A stretch of 64,000 nt of DNA, taken from NCBI GenBank assembly GCA_003112755.1, contig BFBT01000001.1, positions 3,286,001-3,350,000 on the forward strand, read 5' to 3'. Under the pieces are notes generated by a model. The model was not told the DNA's origin. It searched no databases and saw nothing but the letters and a program-made list of their open reading frames with translations. Made by a program: the position numbers and the translations under genes. This DNA comes from Lawsonibacter asaccharolyticus. Lineage in GTDB: Bacteria > Bacillota > Clostridia > Oscillospirales > Oscillospiraceae. Positions 7,416-14,955 of the stretch are shown here, piece after piece (position 1 is the stretch's first letter; the number at the start of each line of letters is the position of its first letter).

Positions 7416-8534
7416 TTACGCCGCGCCCGGCAGGCTCATGGCGCTGAACAGCACCTCGAAGTCCTCCATGGCGTCCACCAGCCACCCGCCGCACCGCAGG
7501 AACACCCAGGAGCCGGTTGGATACGCCAGCACCTGCTGGCGGGTCAGGTCAGCCACCTCCACGCCCTGGGACTTCAAATAGTTCAGCTGCCGGTCATAGT
7601 CGATCTCGCAGAAGCTCTCTCCCGGGCTCAGCACCTCGGCCCTCTCCAGATAGTGCAAATACTCCAGGATGTACGCCACCAGCAGCTGCTTGTTGTCGTA
7701 GGTGTTGGGGTACTGTCCCAGGTAAGAGTCCTCAATGGTGGTCCGCAGGAAGTACGTGATGAGGTCCATCCCCTCCACGATCTTCACCTTCCGCCAATCC
7801 TCGTTTCCGTTGACCGGGATGGTGGTCAGGCTGTTCACCGCCCGGGCGATCTTGGCCTTCTGGCCGTCGTGCAGCAGGATCAGCTTGCCCGCGTTGATGG
7901 CCGTGGTCTGCTCCTCCTCGTTCCGGGCCGTCACCGCCGTCAGCTCCGGCAGGGCGGCGTAGGTGGCCGACATGCCCATGGGGATGCCGGCAAAGATCCC
8001 GGCAAACCTGGCGCAGTATTTTGCCGCCGTCAGGCTGCCGGAGGCGTCCTTCATCCCCGTCTCGTCCACTTCGATGATACCCATGTCATCGCTCCCGGTG
8101 GTCTGGAAGGGCCGGACCAGCTTCACCGTCCGATAGGCTGCCCGCTGGGCCTTGACCCACTCGTTCAGCACCTCCAGCTCGTCCTCTGTCACATCCGCCG
8201 GTCCCGCCAGATAGTCCACTGACACCGATTCCAGCAGCTTCAGCCCGCCCTCCAGGGCGGTGGTGTCCTCTGTCCCGGTGGCAATCACCACTAGATAGAC
8301 CAGGCTGGGGCCCCCCCGGTCGCTGCCCTCAAAGGCCAGCTTCACCAGGGCCTGGTTGTCCACCCCCAGCTCTGTGGGGATCATGGTGTCGCTCACCAGC
8401 TTGTGCAGCCCCTGGGCCTTGGCATCCCGCACGATCATCCCCACGTAGCCCTTTTTGGCCCGGTTGGCCGTGGCCTGAGCCGCCTTCTCAAAGGCGATCT
8501 TCAGCTTGGGCAGTCCAATGCTTGTTGCGCTCAT
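7416..8534 (-). CDS. Phage tail sheath protein, XkdK-like
   Basis: 372 residues. GLPKLKIAFEKAAQATANRAKKGYVG at the N-terminus and RAVNSLTTIPVNGNEDWRKV with LITYFLRTTIEDSYLGQYPN near the C-terminus are typical of the tail sheath family (XkdK). It shows that the tail is contractile. Ribosome site AGAAAGGAATGAG precedes the ATG. The length is short for sheaths (often 430 or more), like PBSX-type short sheaths. Repeat copy 4 lies immediately upstream. Confidence 0.93.
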   Translation of the reverse strand: MSATSIGLPKLKIAFEKAAQATANRAKKGYVGMIVRDAKAQGLHKLVSDTMIPTELGVDNQALVKLAFEGSDRGGPSLVYLVVIATGTEDTTALEGGLKLLESVSVDYLAGPADVTEDELEVLNEWVKAQRAAYRTVKLVRPFQTTGSDDMGIIEVDETGMKDASGSLTAAKYCARFAGIFAGIPMGMSATYAALPELTAVTARNEEEQTTAINAGKLILLHDGQKAKIARAVNSLTTIPVNGNEDWRKVKIVEGMDLITYFLRTTIEDSYLGQYPNTYDNKQLLVAYILEYLHYLERAEVLSPGESFCEIDYDRQLNYLKSQGVEVADLTRQQVLAYPTGSWVFLRCGGWLVDAMEDFEVLFSAMSLPGAA

Positions 8535-8539
8535 ATTCT

Positions 8540-8853
8540 CATTCCTTTCTTCGTCGTCGCAAAGTCCGCTCCACTCGGGACGGCCTGGCGGCCATCCCTC
8601 GCTATGCTCCCTTGCTCCTCCTCTCCAAATGGAACCCGCTGCGCTGGGCTTCCATTTGGGGCCGCCTTCGGCGGCTTCTCATAAGCTCCATTTCGTTCCG
8701 TCCGGCTCCCGCCGGACATCCGCTCTATTCCGTTGCTCGTCTTCTCCCAACGGCGACCGCTCCGCTGGGTCGCCGTCGGGCCCCGCTCCCTGCCCCAGGG
8801 CCCGGGGGGGTGGGGGCAGAGCCCCCACACCTTCAAAAGGGCGGGTGGGCGGG
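8540..8853 (-). repeat. Intergenic hairpin module, copy 4, overlapping a gene end
   Basis: G4 motif 8839-8853; GTGGGGGC hairpin near 8810-8830; hairpin 8746-8780 (stem ACGGCGA plus CCC/GGG, one mismatch); GTCCGGC/GCCGGAC hairpin 8700-8717; hairpin 8625-8659 with a third perfect stem CCAAATGGAA around CCCGCTGCGCTGGGC. Unlike other copies, the upstream gene reads into it and takes its last codons and TGA from the module. Confidence 0.9.
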
Positions 8854-9324
8854 CTTTTGACCCATTTTGATCTCAAAGTCCATCATCGGCGGCACCCCGC
8901 TCTCACTCTCCGCTGCCGTGTCCTCGTCCACATAGCCCGGTCTGGCATCGAACCAGGATGCCCGGAAACCGACATATGCCTCTCCTGGTCCAGGCGCTTC
9001 TGCGGAGACACCGACCATAATGTGCCGGTCTCCCACCGAAACAGCAGGCCCCCCGAACTGACGCAGCACCTTGTTTTGCTCCGCCCGCAGCGCCTCCGTG
9101 CTCTCCACCGTGTAGGCGTCTGTTGCGGCGTACAGCGTCAGCTCTGCCGAAAAGTCCCATCGGACCAGGCCGGCATTGGCGTCCGTATAACCGGCCTTGA
9201 CCACATACAGGAAGCCGGATGGGCGTTTGAAGTCCGAAGGGCAGAAATCCCGGTAGAGCATCCGCTCCGGCCAGAGCTCGGAAATGCGGTCCGCGATGGC
9301 CTCCATCAGATCCTCATAGGTCAC
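8833..9324 (-). CDS. Phage tail terminator-like protein (DUF6838-like)
   Basis: 163 residues, starting MTYEDLMEAIADRISELWPE, a small tail-completion type protein acting at the head-proximal end of the tail. Position after the gp10-like gene and before the sheath fits. The last residues KPAHPPF and the stop are encoded by the repeat module, so the native end was probably near IKMGQ. Its ATG overlaps the previous gene's stop by 4 bases. Confidence 0.7.
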   Translation of the reverse strand: MTYEDLMEAIADRISELWPERMLYRDFCPSDFKRPSGFLYVVKAGYTDANAGLVRWDFSAELTLYAATDAYTVESTEALRAEQNKVLRQFGGPAVSVGDRHIMVGVSAEAPGPGEAYVGFRASWFDARPGYVDEDTAAESESGVPPMMDFEIKMGQKPAHPPF

Positions 9325-9791
9325 AGCAATCCCTCCAGTCCTCTCACGATCAGCTCCATCAGGGCATCCACTTCCTCCTGCCCCATTTCATCCACATCCT
9401 GGCGCACCGCCTGGTAAAACCATTTTCCGGGGACGGCCGCCTTGCGATATCGGGGGCGGTATCCCTTTCCCCCTCGTGGGCCTCCGTGGCGGTGTCCCCC
9501 CTCAATGGCGTTCGTGACGTACCCCACCGCATACCGCTTTCCGCTCTTTGTGGTCTGGTAGGTGTCGGCCTTGGCCCGGACGGCCACATAGCCCCCCTTC
9601 GTTCCCATATGGGGGGCCTGCCATCCGGCCACCTTCCCGCTGCCGCCGATCTTCCTCTGGACATCCAGCAGCAGGTACCGCCACATCTGCTCCAGTGCTT
9701 TCCGCTTCCCGTCCGGGAACTGCTTCAGCAGCCGGTCCCAGCTCTCCACCAGCCGGTCCAGGCCGCTGGTATCCACCGTCTGGGCCATCAC
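9321..9791 (-). CDS. HK97 gp10-like neck / tail completion protein
   Basis: 156 residues. Basic central block GYVAVRAKADTYQTTKSGKRYAVG, then AIEGGHRHGG...KWFYQAVRQ, a pattern of HK97 gp10-like proteins (ring at the head-tail neck). Translationally coupled to neighbours on both sides through ATGA overlaps (9788-9791 and 9321-9324). Confidence 0.75.
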   Translation of the reverse strand: MMAQTVDTSGLDRLVESWDRLLKQFPDGKRKALEQMWRYLLLDVQRKIGGSGKVAGWQAPHMGTKGGYVAVRAKADTYQTTKSGKRYAVGYVTNAIEGGHRHGGPRGGKGYRPRYRKAAVPGKWFYQAVRQDVDEMGQEEVDALMELIVRGLEGLL

Positions 9792-10405
9792 ACATCCCCC
9801 CGAAAGACGATCTCATACTCATTTTTGTATGGGTCCAGCACATGGCAGGCCGTCACGTTGTACACTGCCTTCGCCGGTCCCTCCTGTACCGTTACCAGGT
9901 CTCCGCTCTTCAGGACGATCATCTTCGGCACCACCAGGACATAGCTGGCATCGGTCTCTGCATGGGTCTCCTCCCGCTCATATCTGACATACTTCTCTGT
10001 CAGCACCCCGGGGAAGGTCTGGCGCATGGTCTCCCGGGTCTCAGGCCGTCCGGCCTCCCCCACGGTGTCCTCTGTCCGTGTGGCCAGACAGGTCACTGGT
10101 TCCACCAGCGCCGCCTGCACCCGCAGGTGCAGCCGCCCCTCCGGCAGGACAGCGGTCAAAAACAGATGCCGCTCCCCCCAGAGGATGGCCTGGTGGAGGG
10201 TCAGCGGCTGGCGGCGGAGCACCAGCTCCGCTCCCCGGGCCCCGATGCCCACGGAGGAAAACAGGTTCTTTTTTACCGTGTTCAGTTCCACCTGTCCCCG
10301 CGCTTTCCGCACGCTCTCCCAGGTCCAGACACCGTTCGGGCCTTCCTTCAGCTCCATCACCTCAAGCCGCTCCCGCAGCTTCCCGGCGTCAATGCTCGGG
10401 GTCAT
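9788..10405 (-). CDS. Head closure / head-tail joining protein
   Basis: 205 residues from ATG 10405 with GAGAGGTGGT upstream. The first 30 residues (GKLRERLEVMELKEGPNGVW-TWE) look like SPP1 gp16-type head-tail adaptors; the C-terminal half (SGDLVTVQEGPAKAVYNVTA) is a small beta domain. It is longer than usual adaptors (about 110), so it may be a fused or extended form. The adjacent upstream sequence is repeat copy 5. Confidence 0.65.
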   Translation of the reverse strand: MTPSIDAGKLRERLEVMELKEGPNGVWTWESVRKARGQVELNTVKKNLFSSVGIGARGAELVLRRQPLTLHQAILWGERHLFLTAVLPEGRLHLRVQAALVEPVTCLATRTEDTVGEAGRPETRETMRQTFPGVLTEKYVRYEREETHAETDASYVLVVPKMIVLKSGDLVTVQEGPAKAVYNVTACHVLDPYKNEYEIVFRGDV

Positions 10406-10676
10406 CGTGACACCACCTCTCGTCGTCGCAAACTTCGCTCTGCTCCGCCCGCCTCCCGGCGGGCATCCGCTCCGCTTCGTTGCTCCTCCTCCCCCAACGG
10501 CGACCGCTCTGCTGGGTCGCCGTTGGGTACCCGTTTCCCGCTGCGCTGGGCTCCGGTTTGGTCCCCGCCTTACGGCGGGCATTCTCTCCCTGCCCCAGGG
10601 CGGCAAAGCCGCCCGCAGGGCCCGGGGGCGTGGGGGCTGTGCCCCCACACATTCAAAAGGGCGGGTGGGCGGGCCT
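10406..10676 (-). repeat. Intergenic hairpin module, copy 5
   Basis: G4 motif 10659-10673; GTGGGGGC hairpin near 10630-10650; GGGCGGC-aaa-GCCGCCC; GCCCGCC/GGCGGGC hairpin 10447-10464; hairpin 10493-10527 with a perfect 11-bp stem CCCAACGGCGA around CCGCTCTGCTGGG; a broken second hairpin around 10533-10561 whose right arm matches the copy-3 stem but whose left arm does not. Confidence 0.9.
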
Positions 10677-10982
10677 TCAAATCCCTTCCGACAGCTTCAG
10701 CTGGGTCAGCTTTCTCCGAAAGACCGGATTGTCCTGGAGTTTCCCGGCATCGAACTGCGCACCCCGCTGATCATATTCGTCCAGCACCATGGCCAGCATC
10801 ACGCTCAGCCATAGAGCCAGCCGTCCGGCGTTCTCCGGGCCGGGGCGGGTCACCCCCGCCCCCTCCAGATAGCTCTCCGCGCTGTCCCACGCCTGATCCA
10901 GCACCAGCAGGTCCACCTCCTCCGGCTCCGGCTCCTGGCAATAGGCCAGCACCCGGCCCCTGAACTCCTCCGGGATGGCCAT
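10677..10982 (-). CDS. Head-tail connector protein, gp6-like
   Basis: 101 residues: MAIPEEFRGRVLAYCQEPEP, acidic, mostly helical, with LDQAWDSAESYLEGAGV and a second helix LWLSVMLAMVLDEYDQRG. This is the pattern of HK97 gp6-type (DNA packaging/connector) proteins, which lie under the portal. It ends directly at repeat copy 5. Confidence 0.75.
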   Translation of the reverse strand: MAIPEEFRGRVLAYCQEPEPEEVDLLVLDQAWDSAESYLEGAGVTRPGPENAGRLALWLSVMLAMVLDEYDQRGAQFDAGKLQDNPVFRRKLTQLKLSEGI

Positions 10983-10983
10983 C

Positions 10984-11397
10984 TCATACCACCAGGGTCA
11001 TGCCATTGGCCGGGGGCAGATACATCCCATCCGCTGCGGCCAGCACCCCGCACACCACCGCCGCCGCGGCGTCGTGCTGGAGCTTGACCGCCACATACCG
11101 GCCGTTGAGTGGAGACACCTGATAGCTCACCGCCACCACCTGGGGCTCCGTCCCCACCGGGTCCGTAAATACCGCGGCCTCCCCCACCGCCTTGGCGCCG
11201 CTCCCGGAGGCGTCATCAGCCGCCATCAGCGTCACCGTCAGGCTCTTCCCCTTTCCCAGGGCGGCGGCAGAGATCAGAAAGGCCACCTCCTCCGTCCCGG
11301 AGGCGTCCACATATCCCGTGGTCTTCTCCGTGGATGCCTCCACAGACTGGGGGGCAAACACGTTTGCAAAGGCCAGCTTCTCAAAAATGCGCTTCAT
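10984..11397 (-). CDS. Phage head protein of unknown role (possible decoration protein)
   Basis: 137 residues, Ala/Val-rich and predicted mostly beta (GKSLTVTLMAADDASGSGAK). It sits between the major capsid and the gp6-like connector, one base from the latter. That position often holds a capsid-associated or decoration protein. No family is recognised. Confidence 0.6.
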   Translation of the reverse strand: MKRIFEKLAFANVFAPQSVEASTEKTTGYVDASGTEEVAFLISAAALGKGKSLTVTLMAADDASGSGAKAVGEAAVFTDPVGTEPQVVAVSYQVSPLNGRYVAVKLQHDAAAAVVCGVLAAADGMYLPPANGMTLVV

Positions 11398-11409
11398 TGA
11401 CGCTCCTCC

Positions 11410-12702
11410 TTACTTCCGGTCCGCCAGCGCCACAAAGGGGCTGCGGGTCTTGGTGCTGTTCTTGATGGTCAGGGGCTTGCTCACCTTGGGCGCGCCGTTG
11501 CACCGGAACACCATGCGGAAGCAGTTCTGGTCCGTCAAGAACTCCACGTGGATGGACCAGTCCTGTTTCGCCGTACCCTTGGTCAGCAGGATGTACATAT
11601 AGGGGTCCACCAGCAGGATGTCGCCCTTGCTGCCCAGGGCGGAGCAGCTGTCCTCAAACAGCACCGGCTTGTTGAGCACCCGCTGGGTATCGAAGTTGCC
11701 CAGGCCTCCCTCGGGGTTCCACAGGAACTTGGCCGCCTCGCCGCTCTGGATGGCCAGATAGGGCAGCTGCTCCTCCACGTCGGGGTGCATCAGCCACGCC
11801 AGCCGGTCCCGGTGCCGGGGCATGGCCCGGGCCTGCATCTTGATGGCGTTGGCCCCGGTAAAGGTGCCCGCCGCCTGGCTGCTCTCCTTGTCCACCGCCA
11901 GCAGCGCCTTGGAGTGGAGCAGGCCCAGGGGCTTGCCCACCCCGTCCCCGGAGATGACGCTCTCCGTCAGCAGCCGGTCCGCCGCCAGGGTGAAGGCGCT
12001 GCCGAAGAAGCCGGTCATAAAGGCCGCGTCGGTGAGCATTTCGTCGGTGGCGTAGGCAAAGCCCATCATCTTCTCCAGGTCCATCTTCATCTCCCGGAAC
12101 TGGGGCCGGCTGGCCGCCACGGTGCCCGCCTCGCTGGCCCAGTACATCTGCACCCCGCCGAACACTGACTTGCTCACATCGGTCTCGTCCACGCTCAGCC
12201 ACCGCATGGCATTGGCCGCGCTGGAGCAGGTCTGTCGGTCCAGCCGGTTGAGCAGGGGGCTCTGCTGCACCGCGCTCTCCAGGATCTGCCCGGCAAAGTC
12301 TGTCTGGATCAGGAAGCCGCCGTCCGCGCCGGTGCCCTCGTTGGCCCCCAGGGCCGCGTTGTTCACCTGCTGGAGCCGCTTGTCCTCCACGTGGCTCCTC
12401 CGGAAGTCAGAGATGGCCTTCAGCTGCTCCCCCAGGGTAGCGAAGGGCTTGGGGGCGTCCTTCCCGCCGTCCCTGGGCTTGCCCTCGCCGTCGTGCAGCA
12501 CGCCGTCATAGACGGGGTCGGCGCCCTCACGGCTGGCCTTGGCCAGGGCCTCCAGCCCGGCGATCTGCTTGTTGATGGCCTCCATTTGGTCGGCCAGGGC
12601 GGTGGCATCGTCTAGCTTGTCCTCCTCCACCAGCTTGGCGGCCTGGTCCTTCAGGTCCTTTTTCCGGGCCCTGAGGTCGGTGATCTTCTCCATGTAGTCC
12701 AT
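11410..12702 (-). CDS. Major capsid protein, HK97 fold
   Basis: 430 residues from ATG 12702 (AGAAAGGAG 6 bases upstream). Residues 1-110 are a charged coiled coil (ITDLRARKKDLKDQAAKLVE), the scaffold-like delta domain removed on maturation. From about 120, GADGGFLIQTDFAGQILESA begins the mature capsid. TAASRP-like VAASRPQFREMKMDLEKMMG and a late KVSKPLTIKNSTKTRSPFVAL end are usual for the family. It lies downstream of the ClpP-type protease, which should cleave the delta domain. Confidence 0.95.
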   Translation of the reverse strand: MDYMEKITDLRARKKDLKDQAAKLVEEDKLDDATALADQMEAINKQIAGLEALAKASREGADPVYDGVLHDGEGKPRDGGKDAPKPFATLGEQLKAISDFRRSHVEDKRLQQVNNAALGANEGTGADGGFLIQTDFAGQILESAVQQSPLLNRLDRQTCSSAANAMRWLSVDETDVSKSVFGGVQMYWASEAGTVAASRPQFREMKMDLEKMMGFAYATDEMLTDAAFMTGFFGSAFTLAADRLLTESVISGDGVGKPLGLLHSKALLAVDKESSQAAGTFTGANAIKMQARAMPRHRDRLAWLMHPDVEEQLPYLAIQSGEAAKFLWNPEGGLGNFDTQRVLNKPVLFEDSCSALGSKGDILLVDPYMYILLTKGTAKQDWSIHVEFLTDQNCFRMVFRCNGAPKVSKPLTIKNSTKTRSPFVALADRK

Positions 12703-12721
12703 GTTTTTCTCCTTTCTCATC

Positions 12722-12830
12722 TTGCATGTTTTCTTGTATGCCAGCCCTGAGACGGCACAGCCGCCCGCAGGGCCCAGGGGGTCATAGGGGGCAAAGCCCC
12801 CTATTCCTCAAAATGGGTGGGTGGGCGGGC
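12722..12830 (-). repeat. Intergenic hairpin module, copy 6 (short)
   Basis: Only the stop-proximal part is present: plus-strand G4 motif GGGTGGGTGGGCGGG (12815-12829), ATAGGGGGC hairpin 12785-12805 (loop aaa instead of gaa), and a CGGCacagCCG stretch. The large conserved-loop hairpins are missing. It starts one base from the protease stop. Confidence 0.85.
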
Positions 12831-13547
12831 TTAAAATCGCTCCAGCACCCTGAGCCGTGCCAGGATGCGCTCCGCCTGTTCCTTCCGGGCCGCCTCGGCC
12901 CGCTGTCCCGCCACGTGGGACTGATATCCCTCCCGCATGGCCTGGGTCAGCCGGATGCGGCTGCCGGCTGCTGCCACAAAGGCCGCCGGGTCCGCCACCT
13001 CCGCCCCCGCCCCCACGATCTCGTCGATCAGGCCGTACTCCCGTGCCTGGGTCGGGGTGATGAAAATATCCCGGTCCATCAGGGAGATCAGTTCCTCCCG
13101 GCTCCTGATCCCCTCCCGGGCCCCGCTCCGGGCGGTGTACACCTCCAGGAGGCAGTCCCGGGCGTTGCGCAGGGACTCCGCGGACCGGCGCATGGCCCGG
13201 TAGTCCCCCTCGGCCCCGCCGCTGGGGTTGTGGTAGCACAGCAGGGCCCCCGGCTCGCTCTGGATGGTCTGGCACCCTGTGGCCGCCAGAGTGGCCGCCG
13301 AGGCCCCGTAGCCCTGAAACAGAGCCGTGGTCCTGCCCTGGTAGCGCCGGAGCATGGACCGGATCTCCAGCCCCACCGTCATGTCCCCGCCGGGGGAGTT
13401 GACCAGCAGGGTCACGTCCTCGCCCCCCGCCGCCTCCAGGGCGGCCTGGATGTCCATGGGGGCCGTGATGTCCCGCCAGCCCCAGAAGCGGAGCACGTCG
13501 GCGCTGTCGTTGTCCCACAGCTCCCCCCGCAGTGCGATATCAGGCAT
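12831..13547 (-). CDS. ClpP-like prohead protease
   Basis: 238 residues with the ClpP/S49 fold: LLVNSPGGDMTVGLEIRSML (oxyanion region), catalytic Ser in GYGASAATLAA, His in LLCYHNPSG, Asp in MDRDIFITPTQAREYGLIDE. It processes the capsid delta domain and scaffold. Its start overlaps the portal end by 8 bases. The C-terminal 50 residues are charged helix. Confidence 0.95.
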   Translation of the reverse strand: MPDIALRGELWDNDSADVLRFWGWRDITAPMDIQAALEAAGGEDVTLLVNSPGGDMTVGLEIRSMLRRYQGRTTALFQGYGASAATLAATGCQTIQSEPGALLCYHNPSGGAEGDYRAMRRSAESLRNARDCLLEVYTARSGAREGIRSREELISLMDRDIFITPTQAREYGLIDEIVGAGAEVADPAAFVAAAGSRIRLTQAMREGYQSHVAGQRAEAARKEQAERILARLRVLERF

Positions 13548-14763
13548 TGCTTTCCTCTCCTTTCAGCACGGACTCCAGGGAGCCCAGATTTTTGGTCACC
13601 AGGAATCGCTTGCCCCACCCGCCCGGGATGGGGTTCTTCTCCTCCTTGGCCCGGCACTCGTCCGGGTTGAATACAGAATTTTGGATCATCTTCTCGTAGA
13701 AGTTTGCCCGGGTGGTGGGGTCGGCCCTCAGCAGCGCCTCCACGTTCCCGTGGACATAGACCCCCGCGTCCCGCTCCTGGGGCAGGGGCAGCTTGTAGCT
13801 GTCCTCGCTCTCCCACTGCACCACATAGGGCAGCAGGGTGTCCGTCACATAGTTGAGACGCTGCTGGGCGTTGCTGTCATAGCTCTCCTTGCCCGTCTGG
13901 AGCATGTGCTTTGGGATGCCGGTGAAGCGGCTGATCTCCTCCACGCTGAACTCCCGGGTCTCGATGAACTGGGCATCGCTCTGCTTGACCCCCAGCGGGG
14001 TGAACTTCATGTCGTGGTCCAGCACCGCCACGGCAAAGGCGTCGTCCGTCGCGTAGGCCTGGAACTGCGATTTCACCTTCTGACGGGTCTCCGGGCTGGC
14101 ATCAGAGTTGATCTCCACGATGCCGGACAGCCTCGCCCCGTTCTGGTAGAACTTTTTCCCGTACCGCTGGGTCATGGCGTCCACGGCGATGGCCTCCCGG
14201 GCCAGGTCCAGCAGCCCCCGGCCCCGGATGCCGTCATAGGTCTCAAAGTAGAGGAAGGACAGCTCATAGTTGGCAAAGGTCCGCCGCACTCCTTCCACGT
14301 TGTAGTCATACCAGTATCGCCCCGTCTCCTGGTCCTTTCGGATGGCGCAGCAGTCGCTGGGCAGGGGGATGCGCTGGACCACCCGGCCACCGGGTCCCTG
14401 CCGGTTCCACACCGCCCCGAAGCCGTGCCAGAAGGCGTTGGACATGACGACCTTCCGCAGCATGAAGGGGGACATGTGATCGTTGGGCCGAATTTTCAGC
14501 ACCCGGTTCAGCTCTGGAGTATCCACTGCCACCCGCTCCTCCCCCTCCTTGCGGTAGAGCCCGAAGGGGATCAGCCCGAAGGAGTTGGTCAGGATGCGGT
14601 GGGCCGCCGCCACCGGGGACAGCCGCTCCGCGCCGCTCTGGCCGGTGTCCGGCTCCTCGCCGGAGAAGAAGGCGCTGCGGAGGGCCTGCTGCACCTCGTC
14701 CCAGGACAGGGTGCGCTCCTCCAGGGATGCCCTGGGCCGCCCCACAGATCTGGCCAGCATCAT
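13540..14763 (-). CDS. Phage portal protein, HK97 type
   Basis: 407 residues from ATG 14763 (GGAGGTGGCGGA upstream; ATG 14760 is equally possible). HMSPFMLRKVVMSNAFWHGF, KYSLSFLYF-type YELSFLYFETYDGIRGRGLL and EISRFTGIPKHMLQTGKESY are standard HK97 portal motifs. It forms the dodecameric ring for DNA entry. The start overlaps the stop of the small membrane ORF (TGATG). Confidence 0.95.
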   Translation of the reverse strand: MMLARSVGRPRASLEERTLSWDEVQQALRSAFFSGEEPDTGQSGAERLSPVAAAHRILTNSFGLIPFGLYRKEGEERVAVDTPELNRVLKIRPNDHMSPFMLRKVVMSNAFWHGFGAVWNRQGPGGRVVQRIPLPSDCCAIRKDQETGRYWYDYNVEGVRRTFANYELSFLYFETYDGIRGRGLLDLAREAIAVDAMTQRYGKKFYQNGARLSGIVEINSDASPETRQKVKSQFQAYATDDAFAVAVLDHDMKFTPLGVKQSDAQFIETREFSVEEISRFTGIPKHMLQTGKESYDSNAQQRLNYVTDTLLPYVVQWESEDSYKLPLPQERDAGVYVHGNVEALLRADPTTRANFYEKMIQNSVFNPDECRAKEEKNPIPGGWGKRFLVTKNLGSLESVLKGEESNA

Positions 14764-14954
14764 CTTCCGCCACCTCCCCGGGCCCGGGCGATCACCAGGG
14801 CATAGGCCACCAGGCACGTCCCGGCCACCGCCAGGGCCGCCGGCCGCCCCCATGCCTCCCAGGCCGCCCGGACGAAGCACCCGCAGCCCGCCAGGAGCAG
14901 CAGATCGTCCAGATACAGGGCCAGCCCATGGCCCAACCGTCTCAGCATTTTCAT
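14760..14954 (-). CDS. Small phage membrane protein
   Basis: 64 residues with two hydrophobic helices (LYLDDLLLLAGCGCFV and ALAVAGTCLVAYALVIA). It lies between terminase and portal, with start one base from the terL stop and end overlapping the portal start. Tight packing supports expression; function unknown. Confidence 0.65.
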   Translation of the reverse strand: MKMLRRLGHGLALYLDDLLLLAGCGCFVRAAWEAWGRPAALAVAGTCLVAYALVIARARGGGGR

Positions 14955-14955
14955 T

